64,000 bases of DNA from positions 63,575,353-63,639,352 of the forward strand of contig NC_080175.1 of NCBI RefSeq assembly GCF_950295315.1. Reading direction: 5' to 3'. This document shows positions 1 through 12,049 of the stretch, piece by piece; the stretch's first letter is position 1, and each line of letters opens with the position of its first letter. A model generated the notes under the pieces. It did not search any database and was not told the origin of the DNA. It worked only from the letters and a program-made list of their open reading frames with translations. The position numbers were made by a program, and so were the translations under genes. The stretch is from Erinaceus europaeus. Lineage: Eukaryota > Chordata > Mammalia > Eulipotyphla > Erinaceidae.

Positions 1-512
1 GAAGATAGACAACATACTCTATGCTACACCTGATGAAGATGGTTCCTGATACTGGGACAGCTTGGAATGTTCCTACTCATGACCACAGAATGCGAGCTCA
101 GATCTACAGGGATGCAGAGGTCACATAGGATATTAAGCTGAATATGGGCCCTGGATCAGATCAAATCAGTGGGGTTTATAATCAACAATATGTGTACACA
201 TTTCCGTTATTTGGGAGATACTCTCTTCCCTGATCTAGCTTTCTGGTCTTTTTCCCAGCCATGACATCATCTCCCCAGACAGTAACGTGGATCCACCTGC
301 ATATCAGATTTCAGGCTCAGAAAAATAAATAAATAAAATAAATAAATAAACTGGTATACTCACTTTTTTCTTTGGAATAGAACTAAAATAAGCCTACTAG
401 CTATCTATAAAATGGAGACCCCCAAACTCTTCATCTTCACTTTACCAACCTTTAGGTTTATGATTAGCCAACAACTTGTTAGGCTTTCTATGTTAACTCA
501 ATATAAATAAAT
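1..512 (+). repeat. L1 3' UTR fragment, older subfamily
   Basis: The sequence matches the internal 3' UTR of the L1 copies at 60300-60780 and 9900-10390, with shared words such as 'ttggaatgttcctactca' and 'ccatgacatcatctcccc'. It is cut by the window start on the left. It stops near 'tatgttaactc' without the terminal block that ends other copies, and is followed by an A-rich AAAT-like stretch. A further AAAT microsatellite sits inside at about 322-352. It is non-coding. Confidence 0.8.
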
Positions 513-1045
513 AAAAAGAAAAAAGAAACTCAATAAGCAGTATCATCTAATTTAGTAGTTGACTTATTTTATAAATGCACAAATGACTATATTAGTTGTT
601 TCTTGAGCCTGATTGCTGATATGCAGTTGGACCCAAGTTATTTTCTGGGGAGAATTCTTACCCATATACTTTGATTAAATAGGAAGGAAGCTTCAAGAAA
701 GCAGTTATATGTGTGTCAAAGTCTCTGTGTGTACAAGTGAATGCATGTGTTGAGAAGTTTCCATAATATACTTAGACAAAAATTACCATTGAGTGAAGTC
801 TTTGCTCTTATGATAACTACATTTCCTACAATGTCAATGTGATTTATTCCTAATCTATCTCCTTATGCTTCATGAATATTAATATTTCATAATCTTTCAG
901 ACTCAAGGTAATACGATATTTTAATTTTTCTGAATCTCTGTATACAAATAGCTGTTTGTTTTCACCTTCAAGCAATCTGTACAGATGTATATGTCATTTT
1001 AAATAATATCTCACAGAAAAATAAAACATGGATAACTAAAAGTTA
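513..1045. other. AT-rich stretch without recognised gene
   Basis: This is mostly single-copy-looking AT-rich DNA. About 596-662 contains a short piece resembling the antisense L1 3' UTR word 'ctgatatgcag...gttattttctgggga', so a degraded L1 remnant may lie here. I see nothing else. Confidence 0.4.
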
Positions 1046-1277
1046 CTCATAATATTTTTATTTTTATTTATTACTAGATAGAGATGGAGAGATATTGAAA
1101 GGGAGGGGGAATATATACAAAGAGAGATAGAGACAGAGAGACACCTGTAGCCTAGCTTCATCACTCTTGAAGCTTTTCCCTGCTGGTGGGGACCAGGGAC
1201 TTGTACCTCGGTCCTGGGGCACTGTAATGTAAGCACTTAACCAGGTGTGCCACCGCCTGGCCCCTCATAATATTTTT
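1046..1277 (-). mobile_element. SINE-B (short tRNA-headed SINE), antisense
   Basis: SINE-B in this annotation has a head reading GGGCCAGGCGGTGGCACACC on its own strand, a 'gaagcttt' box and an A-rich tail with AATAAA-like signals. Here it is reversed (body about 1060-1263): the T-rich tail is on the left and the head 'gccaccgcctggcccc' on the right. A 14-bp target duplication 'ctcataatattttt' flanks it at 1046-1059 and 1264-1277, showing a complete L1-type insertion. The internal ORF is fortuitous. Confidence 0.9.
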
Positions 1278-1493
1278 GCACAACAATACAATATTTTTTT
1301 GAGAATTTTATGTGGCAACTGTTGGTATCTTCTAATTCTGCTTTTAAAAACCCCTTCTGTTTCATTTGGTTTAAATGCCCCCTGCTTAACACTGCATTCT
1401 ATTTACATAACCACTGTATTCTATTTATATAACCACTGCCGTCTATTTACATAAATCACTTTTATATTTACATAAAGCACCACCTTCCCTCCA
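1278..1493. other. No recognised feature
   Basis: The stretch contains a short local near-repeat of 'ctatttacataaccactg' (about 1397-1455), repeated two to three times. No gene or known repeat family is visible. Confidence 0.4.
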
Positions 1494-1825
1494 GGGCACT
1501 GGTGGTTTAGTGGTAGAATTCTCACCTGCTCCACCCCCCTCTCCTTGTCACACCCTAATCCTCTCCTTGTCATACCCTGATTTTCACCAGTCACTTTTCT
1601 CTCCACCCTCTCTGCGTCACATCCTGTTCCCACCCTACTGGGCCAGTATATTTATAAGGACAAGATTGTTTGTAGTTTTGAGTTTAGCTTAGCTCGGCTT
1701 AGATTGTACTGCATCCTGCATGAATAAAGAGATACTGCTTACAGCTCAACCATGAGTCCCTGGTCATCTGTTACCCACCCTTGCCTGTGAAGCCAGCCCG
1801 GCGAAAATGACAGGCAACTACACCA
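1494..1825 (+). repeat. Possible solo LTR with tRNA-Gly-like start
   Basis: Around 1494-1533 the sequence closely follows the 5' half of a glycine tRNA ('tggtggtttagtggtagaa'), including an A-box-like segment but no B box. Downstream are a TATA-like 'tatttataagg' (about 1648) and a polyadenylation signal 'gaataaagag' (about 1722). These are followed by 'accatgagtccctggtc', which closely matches the R/U5 part of the LTR at 43938-44435 ('ccatgagttcctggtc'). That shared end and the promoter/poly-A order support an endogenous-retrovirus LTR. The exact ends and target duplication are not resolved. Confidence 0.5.
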
Positions 1826-1875
1826 GTTCCATTTCAGAGGTTTCAAAACCAACACTAATAATATTTAAATGAGGG

Positions 1876-2148
1876 GGTTGGGCAGTAGTGCACCAGGTTA
1901 AGGGAACTTAATATGAAACACAAGGACCTACTCAAGGATCTATGTCAGAGCCCCCCAACTCCCCGCCTATAGGGGGATGTCACTCGACAAGCAGTGAAGA
2001 AGGTCTTCAAGAATCAATCAGTTTCTCCTCTATCTCCCCCTTCTCTTTCAATTTCTCTTTATTATATCCAATAATAAAAGAAAAAAATGGCCTCCAGGAG
2101 CAGAAATATGGACATAGACCCCCAGCGATAATCCTGGAGGAAAAACAT
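1876..2148 (+). mobile_element. SINE-A (long tRNA-headed SINE), degraded
   Basis: The head 'gggcagtagtgcaccaggtt' is tRNA-like. It is followed by the 'ctccccgcctatag' box, a pyrimidine-rich body, 'atccaataataaaag', and then the 3' unit 'aaaatggcctccaggagcag...ccccagcgataatcctggagg'. This extended 3' unit also occurs at 12560-12875, 13040-13345 and 47545-47862. The copy is diverged. Confidence 0.8.
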
Positions 2149-2159
2149 AAAAGCACTCT

Positions 2160-2245
2160 GGTGTAAAAAACAAAACAAAACAAACAAACAAAAAATATAT
2201 ATACACATATAGATATATATATACATATATATGATATTTAAATGA
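2160..2245. repeat. A-rich and TA-rich simple sequence
   Basis: An AAAC-rich run is followed by alternating TA. It probably grew from the A-rich tail of the preceding SINE. Confidence 0.7.
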
Positions 2246-2264
2246 TTCCTGTCAGTACATCTTA

Positions 2265-3732
2265 ATTAAATTAAAAACAATGAACCCACCTTCTCTGACC
2301 CATCTTGGACAGAGCTAAAAGGAATTATGTTAAGTGAGCTAAGTCAGAAAGATAAAGATGAGTATGGGATAATCCCAGTCATCAACAGAAGTTGAGAAGA
2401 TCTGAAAGGGAAACTAAAAGCAGGAACTGACTAAATTGAAAGTAGGGCACCAAAGTAAAAACCCTGTGGTGAGGGGTAGACATGCAGCCTCCTGGGCCCG
2501 TGGGGGGTGGGGGTGGGTTGGTGGGATGGGACACAGTCTTTTGGTGGTGGGAATGGTGTTTATGTACACTTAGTAAAGTCTAGTCATATAAATCACTAGT
2601 TAATTAATATGAAAGGGGGAAAATTAATTGTACATCTTGAAGTTTTTAAAACATAGACTGAGTATTTTTAATATATAGGCTGTGCATTTGATATGCAGAC
2701 TCTCTCAAAAGCCTAGACCAAGTAGATGAGAAGCAACCAATGGCACAGCTACATACTATACAGCAAACCCTAACAAAAGGACTTTTCAAAGGTAACCTAA
2801 TTACCAAATAATGTGATGATAACATTAACTATCCATTGGCTTTTTGAAACCTAAGACAGCAGGAACCTCACATCTCCACTATAGAGCCTATATTTCCCCC
2901 AGTCCTGAAACCTTAGGATAGGGCCCACTTTCCTGCATGCCTCTTCCAATCCAAATAAAATAATATTTCATCTGCCAATCGCAACCTAATCAATGCAATG
3001 ATTGCCACCTCAACATGCTTCAGCTCAGACTGTGTCCAGAGACTTCACGTGTGGAATGACAACCCTTCAGCTTCATTCTCAGGTTAGATCTTTCCTTTCA
3101 TAGTATTCTCTAATTCCATCTCAGGTGGTTCACTTTCTAACAAAGTCCCAAAACCTAGATATACACCAGTTTCTGTGAGAGAGAGCATATGTTCACACAT
3201 ATCTGTAAACTACTGCAAAATATATACCTGAAAGCAGAAGTACATTAGAGTTTGCAGTGAGTACCCCCCTAACACTTCCTCTCCACTATTCCAACCTTTG
3301 GGTCCATGATTGCTCAACAATTTGTCTGGCGTTGCATGTTAACTTTCTTTTCAGCCACCAGGTTCTAGATGCCATCAGGATGTGGGACAGACTTCCCTGG
3401 ACTGAAGACCCCACCAATGTGTCCTGGAGCTCCATTTCCCCAGAGATCCACCCTACTAGGGAAAGAGAAAGGCAGACTGGAAGTATGGACTGACCAGTCA
3501 ATGCCCATGTTCAGTGGGGAAGCAATTACAGAAGCCAGACCTTCCACCTTCTGCAACCCACAGTGACCCTGGGTCCATGCACCCAGAGTGATAGAGAATG
3601 GGAAAGCTATCAGGGGAGGGGATGGGATATGGATATTGGGTGGTGGGAATTGTGTGGAGTTGTACCCCTCCTACCCTATGGTTTTGTTAATTTATCCTTT
3701 CTTAAATTAAATATAAATTTAAAAAACTATAT
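2265..3732 (+). mobile_element. L1 3' end: ORF2 C-terminal codons plus long 3' UTR
   Basis: About 2290-2400 encodes the very end of L1 ORF2 ('cttggacagagctaaaagg' onward). A G-rich segment follows (2480-2545, 'gtggggggtgggggtggg'), then a long 3' UTR ending in the shared terminal block 'ggtgggaattgtgtggag...' and an A-rich tail near 3720. The same 3' UTR is seen antisense at 26010-27050. The 5' part of the element is missing. Short ORFs inside the 3' UTR are not genes. Confidence 0.9.
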
Positions 3733-3844
3733 ATATATACACATATATATATTTAAATGATTGCACTGTCAGTACATCTTAATGAATGATAACTACACTC
3801 AATATTAGATTTAGAATATATTCAATGAAAGGAATCGTATACAA

Positions 3845-4905
3845 TTACAAAGAAGATTAAGCCAAGTATAAACCTTTGGGACTACATCAAATTAAAAAAG
3901 CTTCTGCAAGGCAAAAGAAACCGCTACCCAAACCAAGAGACCCCTCACAGAATGGGAGGATATCTTTACATGCCATACATCAGACAAGAGTTTAATAACC
4001 AAAATGAATAAAGAGCTTGCCAAACTCAATAACAAGGAAACAAATGGCCCCATTCAAAAATGGGAAGAGGGCATGAACAGAATCTATTCACCACAGAATA
4101 GATTCAAAAGATTGGGGAATACATGAAAAACATGTACCAATTCTTTGATTGACAGAGAAATGGAAATAAGGACAACGATGAGATGCCACTTCACTCCTGT
4201 GAGAATGTCATACACCAGAAAAGGTAACAGCAATAAATGCTGGAGAGGTTGTGGGGTCAAAGGAACCTTTCTGCACTGCTGGTGGGAATGTAAATTGGTC
4301 CAACTTCTGTGGAGAGCATCCTGGAGAACTCTCAGAAAGCTAGAAATAGACCTGCTCTATGATCTGGCAATTCCTGTCTCTGGGGATGTATCCTAGGCAA
4401 CCCAACACACCCATCTGTTCATAGCAGCACAATTTGTAGTAGGCAAAACCTGGAAGCAACCCAGAGTGTCCAACAACAGATGAATGGCTGAGTAAGTTGT
4501 GGTATATATACACAATGGAATACTACTCAGCAATTAAAAATAGCGATTTCATCATTTTTAGCCTATCTTGGATGGAGCTTGAAGAACTCATGTTAAATGA
4601 AATGAGTCAGAAACAGAAGGATGGATATGGGATGATCTTACTCACAGGCAGAAGTTAAAAACAAGATCAGCAGGGAAAACACAAGTAGAACCTGAATTGG
4701 AGTTGGTGTATTACACCAAAGTAAAAAAAACTCTGGGGTGGGTTGGGGAGAAGAGTACAGGTCCAAAAAGAAAGACAGAGGACCTAGTGGGGGTTGTATT
4801 ATTGTGTGGAAAACTGAGAAATGTTATGCATGTATAAACTATTATATTCACTATCAAATGTAAAACATTAATCCCCCGATAAAGGAAAAAATAGTTTTAA
4901 AATAT
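3845..4905 (+). mobile_element. L1 3' end, different subfamily: ORF2 C-terminus and short 3' UTR
   Basis: A 5'-truncated L1. About 3850-4680 encodes the ORF2 C-terminal domain, including the cysteine-rich stretch KCWRGCGVKGTFLHCWWEC in the ORF beginning at 4145 (a C-x3-C-x7-H-x4-C knuckle typical of L1 ORF2). The ORF is broken by stops. The 3' UTR is short and lacks the long 3' block of the 2265-3732 copy, ending near 'atcccccgataaaggaaaa'. The same end type recurs at 9385-9530 and, reversed, at 12050-12175. Confidence 0.9.
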
Positions 4906-5370
4906 AACATAGTATCTTTTTATTTTTTAATATTTTATATCTTTCTTTTAAATAGTTGTAACATATAGCTTTATAATTCTAATTTTGAGGAGAATTTTAT
5001 GCCAACATAAACCATGGAATGTGTGATCAATCACAGACAATAGGGTTAGAATTACATATTAATTTGTGTGCAGTTTATATTCCCACTTATACCAAGGACT
5101 TTGAGACTTTTTTCTTTCATTGTACTAGTGATACTAGGTACTTTAGGGTTCAAGATAAACTTGTGCAACTTTTGTTTTATTCTCTCAAATATAATTGGTG
5201 CCACTTTGATGAGGATGCCAGTAGATCTGTATGTAGATGCCAGTAGATCTGCCTATGGCTTTAGGTACACTAACATTTGACAGTGTCAATTTTTCCAGTC
5301 AATAAACATGACATACCTTTCCATTTCTTTTTTTAATTAACTTTCTTTTTTTTCTTTTTTCATTTTTATT
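4906..5370. other. No recognised feature
   Basis: AT-rich, with a small tandem of 'gatgccagtagatctg' at about 5212-5250 (two copies) and pyrimidine runs at 5325-5365. No gene signal is seen. Confidence 0.4.
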
Positions 5371-5374
5371 TTTA

Positions 5375-7065
5375 AAATTTATTTTATTTATAAAATAGAA
5401 ATATTGACAAGCCTATAGGATAAGAGGGGTACATTTCCACATAATTCCCACCACCAGAGATCCGTATCCCACCCCACCCCCTTGTTAGCTTCCCTAGGTA
5501 GTTCTTTATTCCTCTGGTAGTATGAACCCAGGATCGTTGTGGGGTGCAGAAGGTGGAAGGCCTGGCTTCTGTAATTGCTTCCCCTCTGAACATGGGTGTT
5601 GACAGGCTGATCCATATTCCCAGCCTGTCTCTCTCTTTCCCTAGTGGGGCAGGGATCTAGGGAGGTGGGTCTCCAAGACACATGGTGGAGTCCTCTGCCC
5701 AAGGAGATCGGGTAGGCATCATGGTAGCATCTGGAACCTGATGGCTGAAAAAGAGTTAAGATATAATGCAGAACAAATTGTTAACTAATCATGAACCTGA
5801 AAGCAAGAATATCGCAGATGAAGAGTGGGGTCTCCAATGTACTAGGAAAGAGCTAGTACATCTGTTTTAAATACATTCCAGAGGGCCCATAACTTTACTA
5901 GTTTTTGCCTGAGCCTGACATTTAATATGCTGGTAGACCCAGGTTATTGTCTGGGATACTATCACAGTCAGAATCTTTGTTTCTTTTTATATTTTCTTGA
6001 ATACTGATTCAAAAGTATACAAGTCTTTCACATCCTTTGCTAGGTTTATATCTAGATAGTTGATAGTTTTTCCTGCTATAGTAAGTAGGATTGGTTTCTG
6101 AATTTTTTCTTTTTCTGATATAGTGTTTCCATAAGTTAATGTCAAACTAGAGAACCAAAAAGGTATAGATAATTTACTAGAAGCATTCAGTCTTCCAAAA
6201 GTAAATGAAGAGGAACTGAAATAACATAAATGAATCAGTCAAAAACAAAGAAATTAAAAGGGTAATTAAAAACTTCCACAACAACAGAAGCCCAAGCATA
6301 TGTGATTTTACAAATGATTGCTACATAGTGTTTAACTAGGAGATACTACCTATACTTTCAAGCTCTTTCAAAATAATGAGGACACAGGAACACTCCCCTA
6401 AAACCTTCTATGAAGCCACATCAGCCTGATATAAAAAAAACAGGCAAGAAAACAATATACACGAATATCCATGGTGAACATAGATGCCAAGCTATTCAAC
6501 AAAATTCTGGGCAATCAGATTTAGTAGTAATTAAGAAGGTTGTGAACCATAACCAAGTAGGATTTACCCAGAATTTACAAGACTTATTAAGTACATATAA
6601 TTCAGGAAGTGTAATCAACCACTTCAACCACAGGACAACTAAATATCACATGATCATTTCCTTAGATGCAGAGAAAGCACTTGACAAGATCTGACCTACA
6701 TCTTTTCACAATCAAAACATTAAAACAAATGGAGATATAAGGTAATTCCTCAAAGTAGTTGAGTATATCTATAGAAAAACTACAGCCAATAGTATACTTA
6801 GTTGTGAGAAGCTAAGTTTCAGCTTTGTTCAGATACAAGTCAGGGTCCACTAGCACCATTACTAATTAACACAGATTTAAAGTTTTGGTTATAACAATTA
6901 AGCAAGGAAAATGAAATAAAGAGCTAGAGATTGGCAGAAGATAATGTGATATCATATACAAAAATTCAGAAAGTATCTAGCAGGGAACTCTCAAGGAATA
7001 ATAAAGCAATTTAACAATTTGGCTGGTTAAAAAAATCTATATACAAGAATTAGTAGCATTTCCCC
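5375..7065 (-). mobile_element. Rearranged L1 with inverted 5' segment and internal deletion
   Basis: About 5380-5975 is an antisense L1 3' UTR with its terminal block on the left. About 5985-6130 is antisense ORF2, matching 28620-28740. From about 6140 to 7065 the strand flips and L1 ORF2 reads on the + strand through the reverse-transcriptase region (degraded ORF 6410-6694, 'MIISLDAEKALDKI'). The breakpoints at 6130 and 7065 are neighbours in L1 order, as expected for twin priming. The C-terminal ORF2 part is missing between 5975 and 5985. Two separate insertions are the alternative. Confidence 0.7.
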
Positions 7066-7285
7066 TTTTAACATAAATTTAACTAAATATTGTACTTAAA
7101 TTAAGTAGTGGAATAATTAGTGACTGGAATAAATGACATACAAAATTAAAATATGTAAAATATGCAGTATACTACAGTAAAAAGATTTCATGATAAAACT
7201 TTGTAAATACATTTTTACAGGCTGCCTTATTCTCTGTGATCTTATAAATTAATGTAATTTGAATAAATTCTATATAGGACATAAT

Positions 7286-7522
7286 CAATAAAAGTGTTTT
7301 TAATATTTTTATTTTGTGTTTATTATAATTATTGATAGAGATAGAGAGGGGAAAGTGATAGAGAGAGGAAGATACAGAGAGATACCTGCAACCTTGCTTC
7401 ACCACTTATAAAGTTTTCCCCCTACAGAGGGAAACAGGGGCCTGAAACCAGGTCCTTTAGCACTGTAATGTGTGTGCTTAACCCGGTGTGCCACCACCTG
7501 GCCCCAATAGAAGTGTTTTTAA
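7286..7522 (-). mobile_element. SINE-B, antisense
   Basis: The reversed head 'gccaccacctggcccc' is at the right end and the T-rich tail at the left. The flanks 'aataaaagtgtttttaa' (about 7287) and 'aatagaagtgtttttaa' (about 7505) form a target duplication with one mismatch. Confidence 0.9.
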
Positions 7523-8155
7523 GAAAAAAAAATATTTAATGAATGAAATAAAAACCAACAATGTTTTACCATCTTGAAAATAGTGTGACAAAAGTATACC
7601 AATTCATCCCTAGTTGAACAAATTTGAATTCTTTAAATTCTAATATTGATAATGGGTTAACACTAGAAAAACTTACTTTTATTATGTTAATTTATTGAAT
7701 ATTAAAAAGGAATCCATGATTAGGATAAAATATTTAACTTTTAGAATACAGATTGAGATGGATGTCTGTTGCCTGAACATCAGAGAAATGCTTTTGATTT
7801 AAAATTGATTTGAAACAATCATCTGCCATGGGCCTGACTAACTATCATGAATATTAATTTTGCTTTCACTGTTTATGAATATCCTGTACAAGCCTTTGTT
7901 CTTTTAATAGTGAAAGTTTTGAGCGAGTTATACTCTTTTTTTGGTACTCATGGCATGTCTGCCTGCCTGACTCTTTTTCAAGATGAAAGTAGTTTTAGTT
8001 AAATAAATGCAAAATCTTTGTCAAAGAAAAGATTCAGATTTTCAACAGATATAAGAACACATACTTAAGATTAATGTAATTAATGTAAATGAAGGCAGCA
8101 ATGAGTTAGCACCAGACCCATATAAGTAAAAGTAGCCAGAATTAAAAATGTGTGG
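7523..8155. other. No recognised feature
   Basis: AT-rich sequence with no coding potential or repeat family that I recognise. Confidence 0.4.
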
Positions 8156-8159
8156 CAAA

Positions 8160-8440
8160 TATATGGCAGAAAACACTACAGTATTACTAGAAATGTAAAA
8201 TGGTTCAACTCCTGTAGAAAACAGTCTAGACATTTCTCAGAACATTAGAAATGTACCTAACAGATGACTCAACATTTCCTGTTTTAAAGATCTATGCAAA
8301 GACCACAAGAGAATAACCCCAAATATCTATGCACACCTGTGTTGATTGCCACACACTACTTGTAGTAGACCAAACAGACCAAATTTGGACATAGTCTAAT
8401 CCATGATAGAATATAATTACAGTTAAGATTCAAGGTATAG
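8160..8440 (+). mobile_element. Old L1 ORF2 C-terminal remnant
   Basis: The order of degraded words ('ggttcaactcctgtagaaaac', then 'gatctatgcaaagacc', then 'acttgtagtagacc') matches the L1 ORF2 C-terminus seen at 4300-4450. The copy is too diverged to carry an ORF. Upstream of 8160 the match fades. Confidence 0.6.
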
Positions 8441-8584
8441 TCTCTAAGAACGAGGGTATTGGATTTGTCCTTTATATATCAATATTTGGTCAAAGCAGGC
8501 TTTCTCAGCTACTTCACTTAGATAAGTCTGCGATTCCTCCTTGTCGGGAACATTGGTCTTCTGCTTGCTTAACTTAGTTTAAAA

Positions 8585-9300
8585 AATGATTTAATAATGA
8601 TTAAAATATTGTAAGATAACAAGGGTACAATTCCATATCATTCCTACAGCCAGAGTTCCATTCCCCCACCCCCTTACCCCCACTGGAATATTGTCTATTC
8701 TTTCACTTTTCTGGGAATCTGGGTCAAAATTCTTTATGAAATGCAGAAGTTGCTGTAATTGCTTCTCCACTGGACATGGACATTGACAGTTTGATCCATA
8801 CCCTGAGGCTTTTGCTATCTTTCCTTAGGTGGGTAGGGCTCTGGGACACATTGTTGAGAATGTCGGGCCTGGGAAGTCAATATGTTGTCAAGGTAGTTTC
8901 TGCAACTTGGTGGCTGAAAGACAATAAGATATAAACCAGATTGTTCAATAAACGGAAACCCGAAGGCAGGAATATTGTGAATGAAACTAGGGGTTGTCAC
9001 TTAGAAAGAAGCTACAAAGTCTATTTTAGTCTAATTATGTGACCCATAACTTTAATAAATTTTGCCCAAGCCTGACAGCTAACATGCATATAGTCTACAA
9101 GTGAAAAGATGGTATCAGAGTTGAGAGTAAGACTAGAAAGTTGGATTAGGGCAGAAAGTAGCTCCCAAATATCAGAAATTTATAGTGTACAACATTCTGG
9201 GTCACAAAAACCATTTCAGAGTATAGCAATATCAAAGGCATATCTTCAGAAATTGCCAGTTATCAAACCCTCTCTAGACCTTTTTTTATATCCTTGAATT
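8585..9300 (-). mobile_element. L1 3' UTR, antisense
   Basis: The reversed terminal block ('ttccatatcattcctacagcc', 'cattgacagtttgatccat') is followed by internal 3' UTR. It matches the copies at 51065-52735 and 15450-16745 and is diverged. It is 5'-truncated. Confidence 0.8.
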
Positions 9301-9384
9301 ATAGAAGGTTTTCACAAAAGTTGGAGAATAAAAATTAGCTGTCTGTTTGAAAAAGTATATTTTACTAGTCTCTAAGATAAACTT

Positions 9385-9530
9385 AGTGATATCGAGGCAG
9401 AGGAGGACTTAGAAGGAGTTGAATTATTATGTAGAAAAATAAGAAGTGTTAAGCATGTAGAAACTACTGTTATTTTACTGTTGACTATAAACTAGCAGTC
9501 CCCCCAATTAAGAAAAAAAGTTATATCAAA
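9385..9530 (+). mobile_element. L1 3' terminus, short-UTR subfamily
   Basis: A strongly 5'-truncated copy of the same L1 end as 4760-4890 ('gaattattatgtagaaaa' ... 'agtccccccaattaag'). Confidence 0.75.
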
Positions 9531-9889
9531 ATATTTACTCTGAGACATTCACCAAAGAATTATAAATTGACATTCTGTAAGTTATGTCTTAGAACAATAA
9601 ATAAACATAGAAAGAACCTAGTGTTTTTTTATAGTAAGTAAATAAGTGAGAGTGAACATTATTTTCCTGTAGATTATATTCAAAGGGAGAAGATAGATTA
9701 TGAAAAATAGAATGCTATATGTTTCACTATAAAAATCAGAAGAAACCAAGGTTAATATTTTGGAAAAGAGAAGAGCAGGTGAAGCAACATATGAGATAGA
9801 TTCAACTATAGCAAATAAACATGGCAGTCTAAAACCTCCAAACTTCAAAATATCATAATTGACATCATTTGTATCATCATGAAAAAAAT

Positions 9890-10768
9890 CTCTCTTACTA
9901 TTCCATTCTCCGAAGGGAGGTTGGATAACATACTCTGCCTACCACCTGAGGAAAATGGGTTCTGAAAATGGTGCAACCTATGTTCCTATTTGTGACCACA
10001 ATTGCAATCTAGGACCTACAGGGATGCAGAGGTTACATAGGCTCCTGTGCTAAATGTGGGCCCCAGATCAAATCAATGGGGTTTAGAGTCAATAATATCT
10101 ATACACTTTTCCCTTATTTGGGAGCTACTCTCTTCCCTGATCCAGCTTTCTAGCCCTTTTTCTAGCCATGACATCATCTCCCCAGATAATTAGGAGTCAA
10201 CCTGCATATCAGATGTTAGGCTAATTCAAAAACTAGTAGGGTCATGGGCCCTTTGGAATATACCTAAAATAGCACTTCTAGCTATTTCCAAAATGGAAAC
10301 CCTCAAATTTTCATCTTCAATACTGCAGCCTTTAGGCTCATGATTAGTAAAAAGTTTTTTTCAGCTTTATATGTTAACTCTTTTTCAGCCACCAGGTTCC
10401 TGATGCTACCATAATGCCAACTTGACTTCCCTGAGCAGATGACCCCACCAATGTGTCCTAAAGCCCTGCTTCTCCAGAGCCCTGCCCTACTAGGGAAAGA
10501 GAGAGACAAACTGGGGGTATGTATTGACCTGTTAACACCTATGTTCCAAGGGGAAGCAACTACAGTAGCCAGACATTCCACCTTCTGAACCCCATAATGA
10601 TCCTGGATCCATACTCTCAGAGGGATAAAGAATAAGAAAGTCAAGCTATCAAGGGAGGGGATGGGATACAGAGTTCTGGTGGTGGGAATTGTGTGGAATT
10701 GTACCCCTCTTATCCTCTGGCCTTGTCAGTGCTTCCATTTCATAAATAAAATTTACAATAAAAATGTA
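9890..10768 (+). mobile_element. L1 3' UTR, sense
   Basis: Internal 3' UTR ('ggataacatactctgcc') runs through to the terminal block 'ggtggtgggaattgtgtgg' and a short A-rich tail at about 10745-10768. It is 5'-truncated within the 3' UTR. The antisense ORF 10303-10644 is a shadow of this repeat. Confidence 0.85.
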
Positions 10769-10774
10769 GAAGAT

Positions 10775-12045
10775 TGTATCTTGTATTTTTAAAGTTCATA
10801 TTATTCTGTAAAATATTTCTCTTCATTATTTGGTGTACATCAATCAGAAATAAGGTTGTTATTGTTGTTTTTTAAAAAAGAAACTCAAAAGCAAAAGCAA
10901 GGCTTTACAGGGTCTCCGCCTTTAATTCTTCCATTTTCTGCTAGGTTATCACCTCAATTCTCACAAACTCTGCCAACCAGAGACTAGGGCACATGCATGT
11001 GTCATACAAGAAATTGCTACACTATTAAGTCTCTTTTGAAGTATGTTGACCCAAATCTAAAGTTAATAATGAATATTTGGGTGTCACACTCTGTACCTCT
11101 AGGTCCTGTCACTAAAGTTTTTATGCCTTCAGAGGATAGCAGAAAGTATATTTTTCTTTTTAAACTCATTTTCACTCTCTGAAAGTTTAAATATGCCTAA
11201 CTAACTACATTGGCTAAGGTTGGCATTTTAAAATGCCATCAAATCTTCACAGTATAAAGGAGCTTTCACAGTTTAAGGAAACCCACACACAGGGTAGGTT
11301 TGTTTATGACCAATTAGTAAACTTAGATATCTTCTGCAACACAGGATCCCTTCAAGGCAGCTTGCATCTAGTTAAGATTCATCCACAGTGACAGACAAAT
11401 CTCAAGTTTCTGTATGTTTTTTTTCCAATGTATATATCCCTACATGTTTAAAATATGATGGACAAACATCTTTTAAAACTATTAGCATTGTTTTAGTAAT
11501 ATCTGTGATTAAAGGCCACCTTGCATTACTTAATGATTAAGGATTTGCTAAGTTGTTAATGGTGAACTGTTGAAAAATATGTAGAAATGTAGTATAATTT
11601 AGTTTCAGCAACACTGAGCAATCAGTACAAAAGCAGTTTGTAAACTAAACACTGGTTTGGATTTTACAGATAAAAATGTGGCAAAAGCAAAAATTTTCCC
11701 ATCTTACAACTTTCTCACAGAAATCACAATTTCATTACATATCCAACTAAGCTTCTGAAGTTGCTCTAATTGGTTGTTTACTTACTGAAAACTATTGACA
11801 GTAATCTTTCCTTTTACTAACTATTTAGACAATATAAATCCTCTTGTAAGTTATTTATATGTTTGTTCTACTATTAGACTATTATTTGTATGGCATTTAA
11901 GTATATGATAATCTTAGACTTGCAATACTTATTTACTTTCAATTTTTTTCTTTCAAAATTTTACATGAGGACTGAATTTCATGTAAATTCATTGTTTAGT
12001 TATTGAGTAGCATGCTGCATGATTAGAAGGTAATAATTCAATATA
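10775..12045. other. About 1.3 kb with no recognised gene or repeat
   Basis: AT-rich and single-copy in appearance. I found no repeat family, splice-flanked ORF or RNA gene. Sequence conservation cannot be judged from this window. Confidence 0.4.
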
Positions 12046-12049
12046 TTTC

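Noticed and set aside
1494..1533. tRNA-Gly gene
   Set aside because: Only the 5' half matches; no B box, T arm or acceptor 3' half follows.
10775..12045. Host exon in the repeat-poor stretch
   Set aside because: No open frame with splice-like borders and protein similarity that I can recognise; conservation data would be needed.
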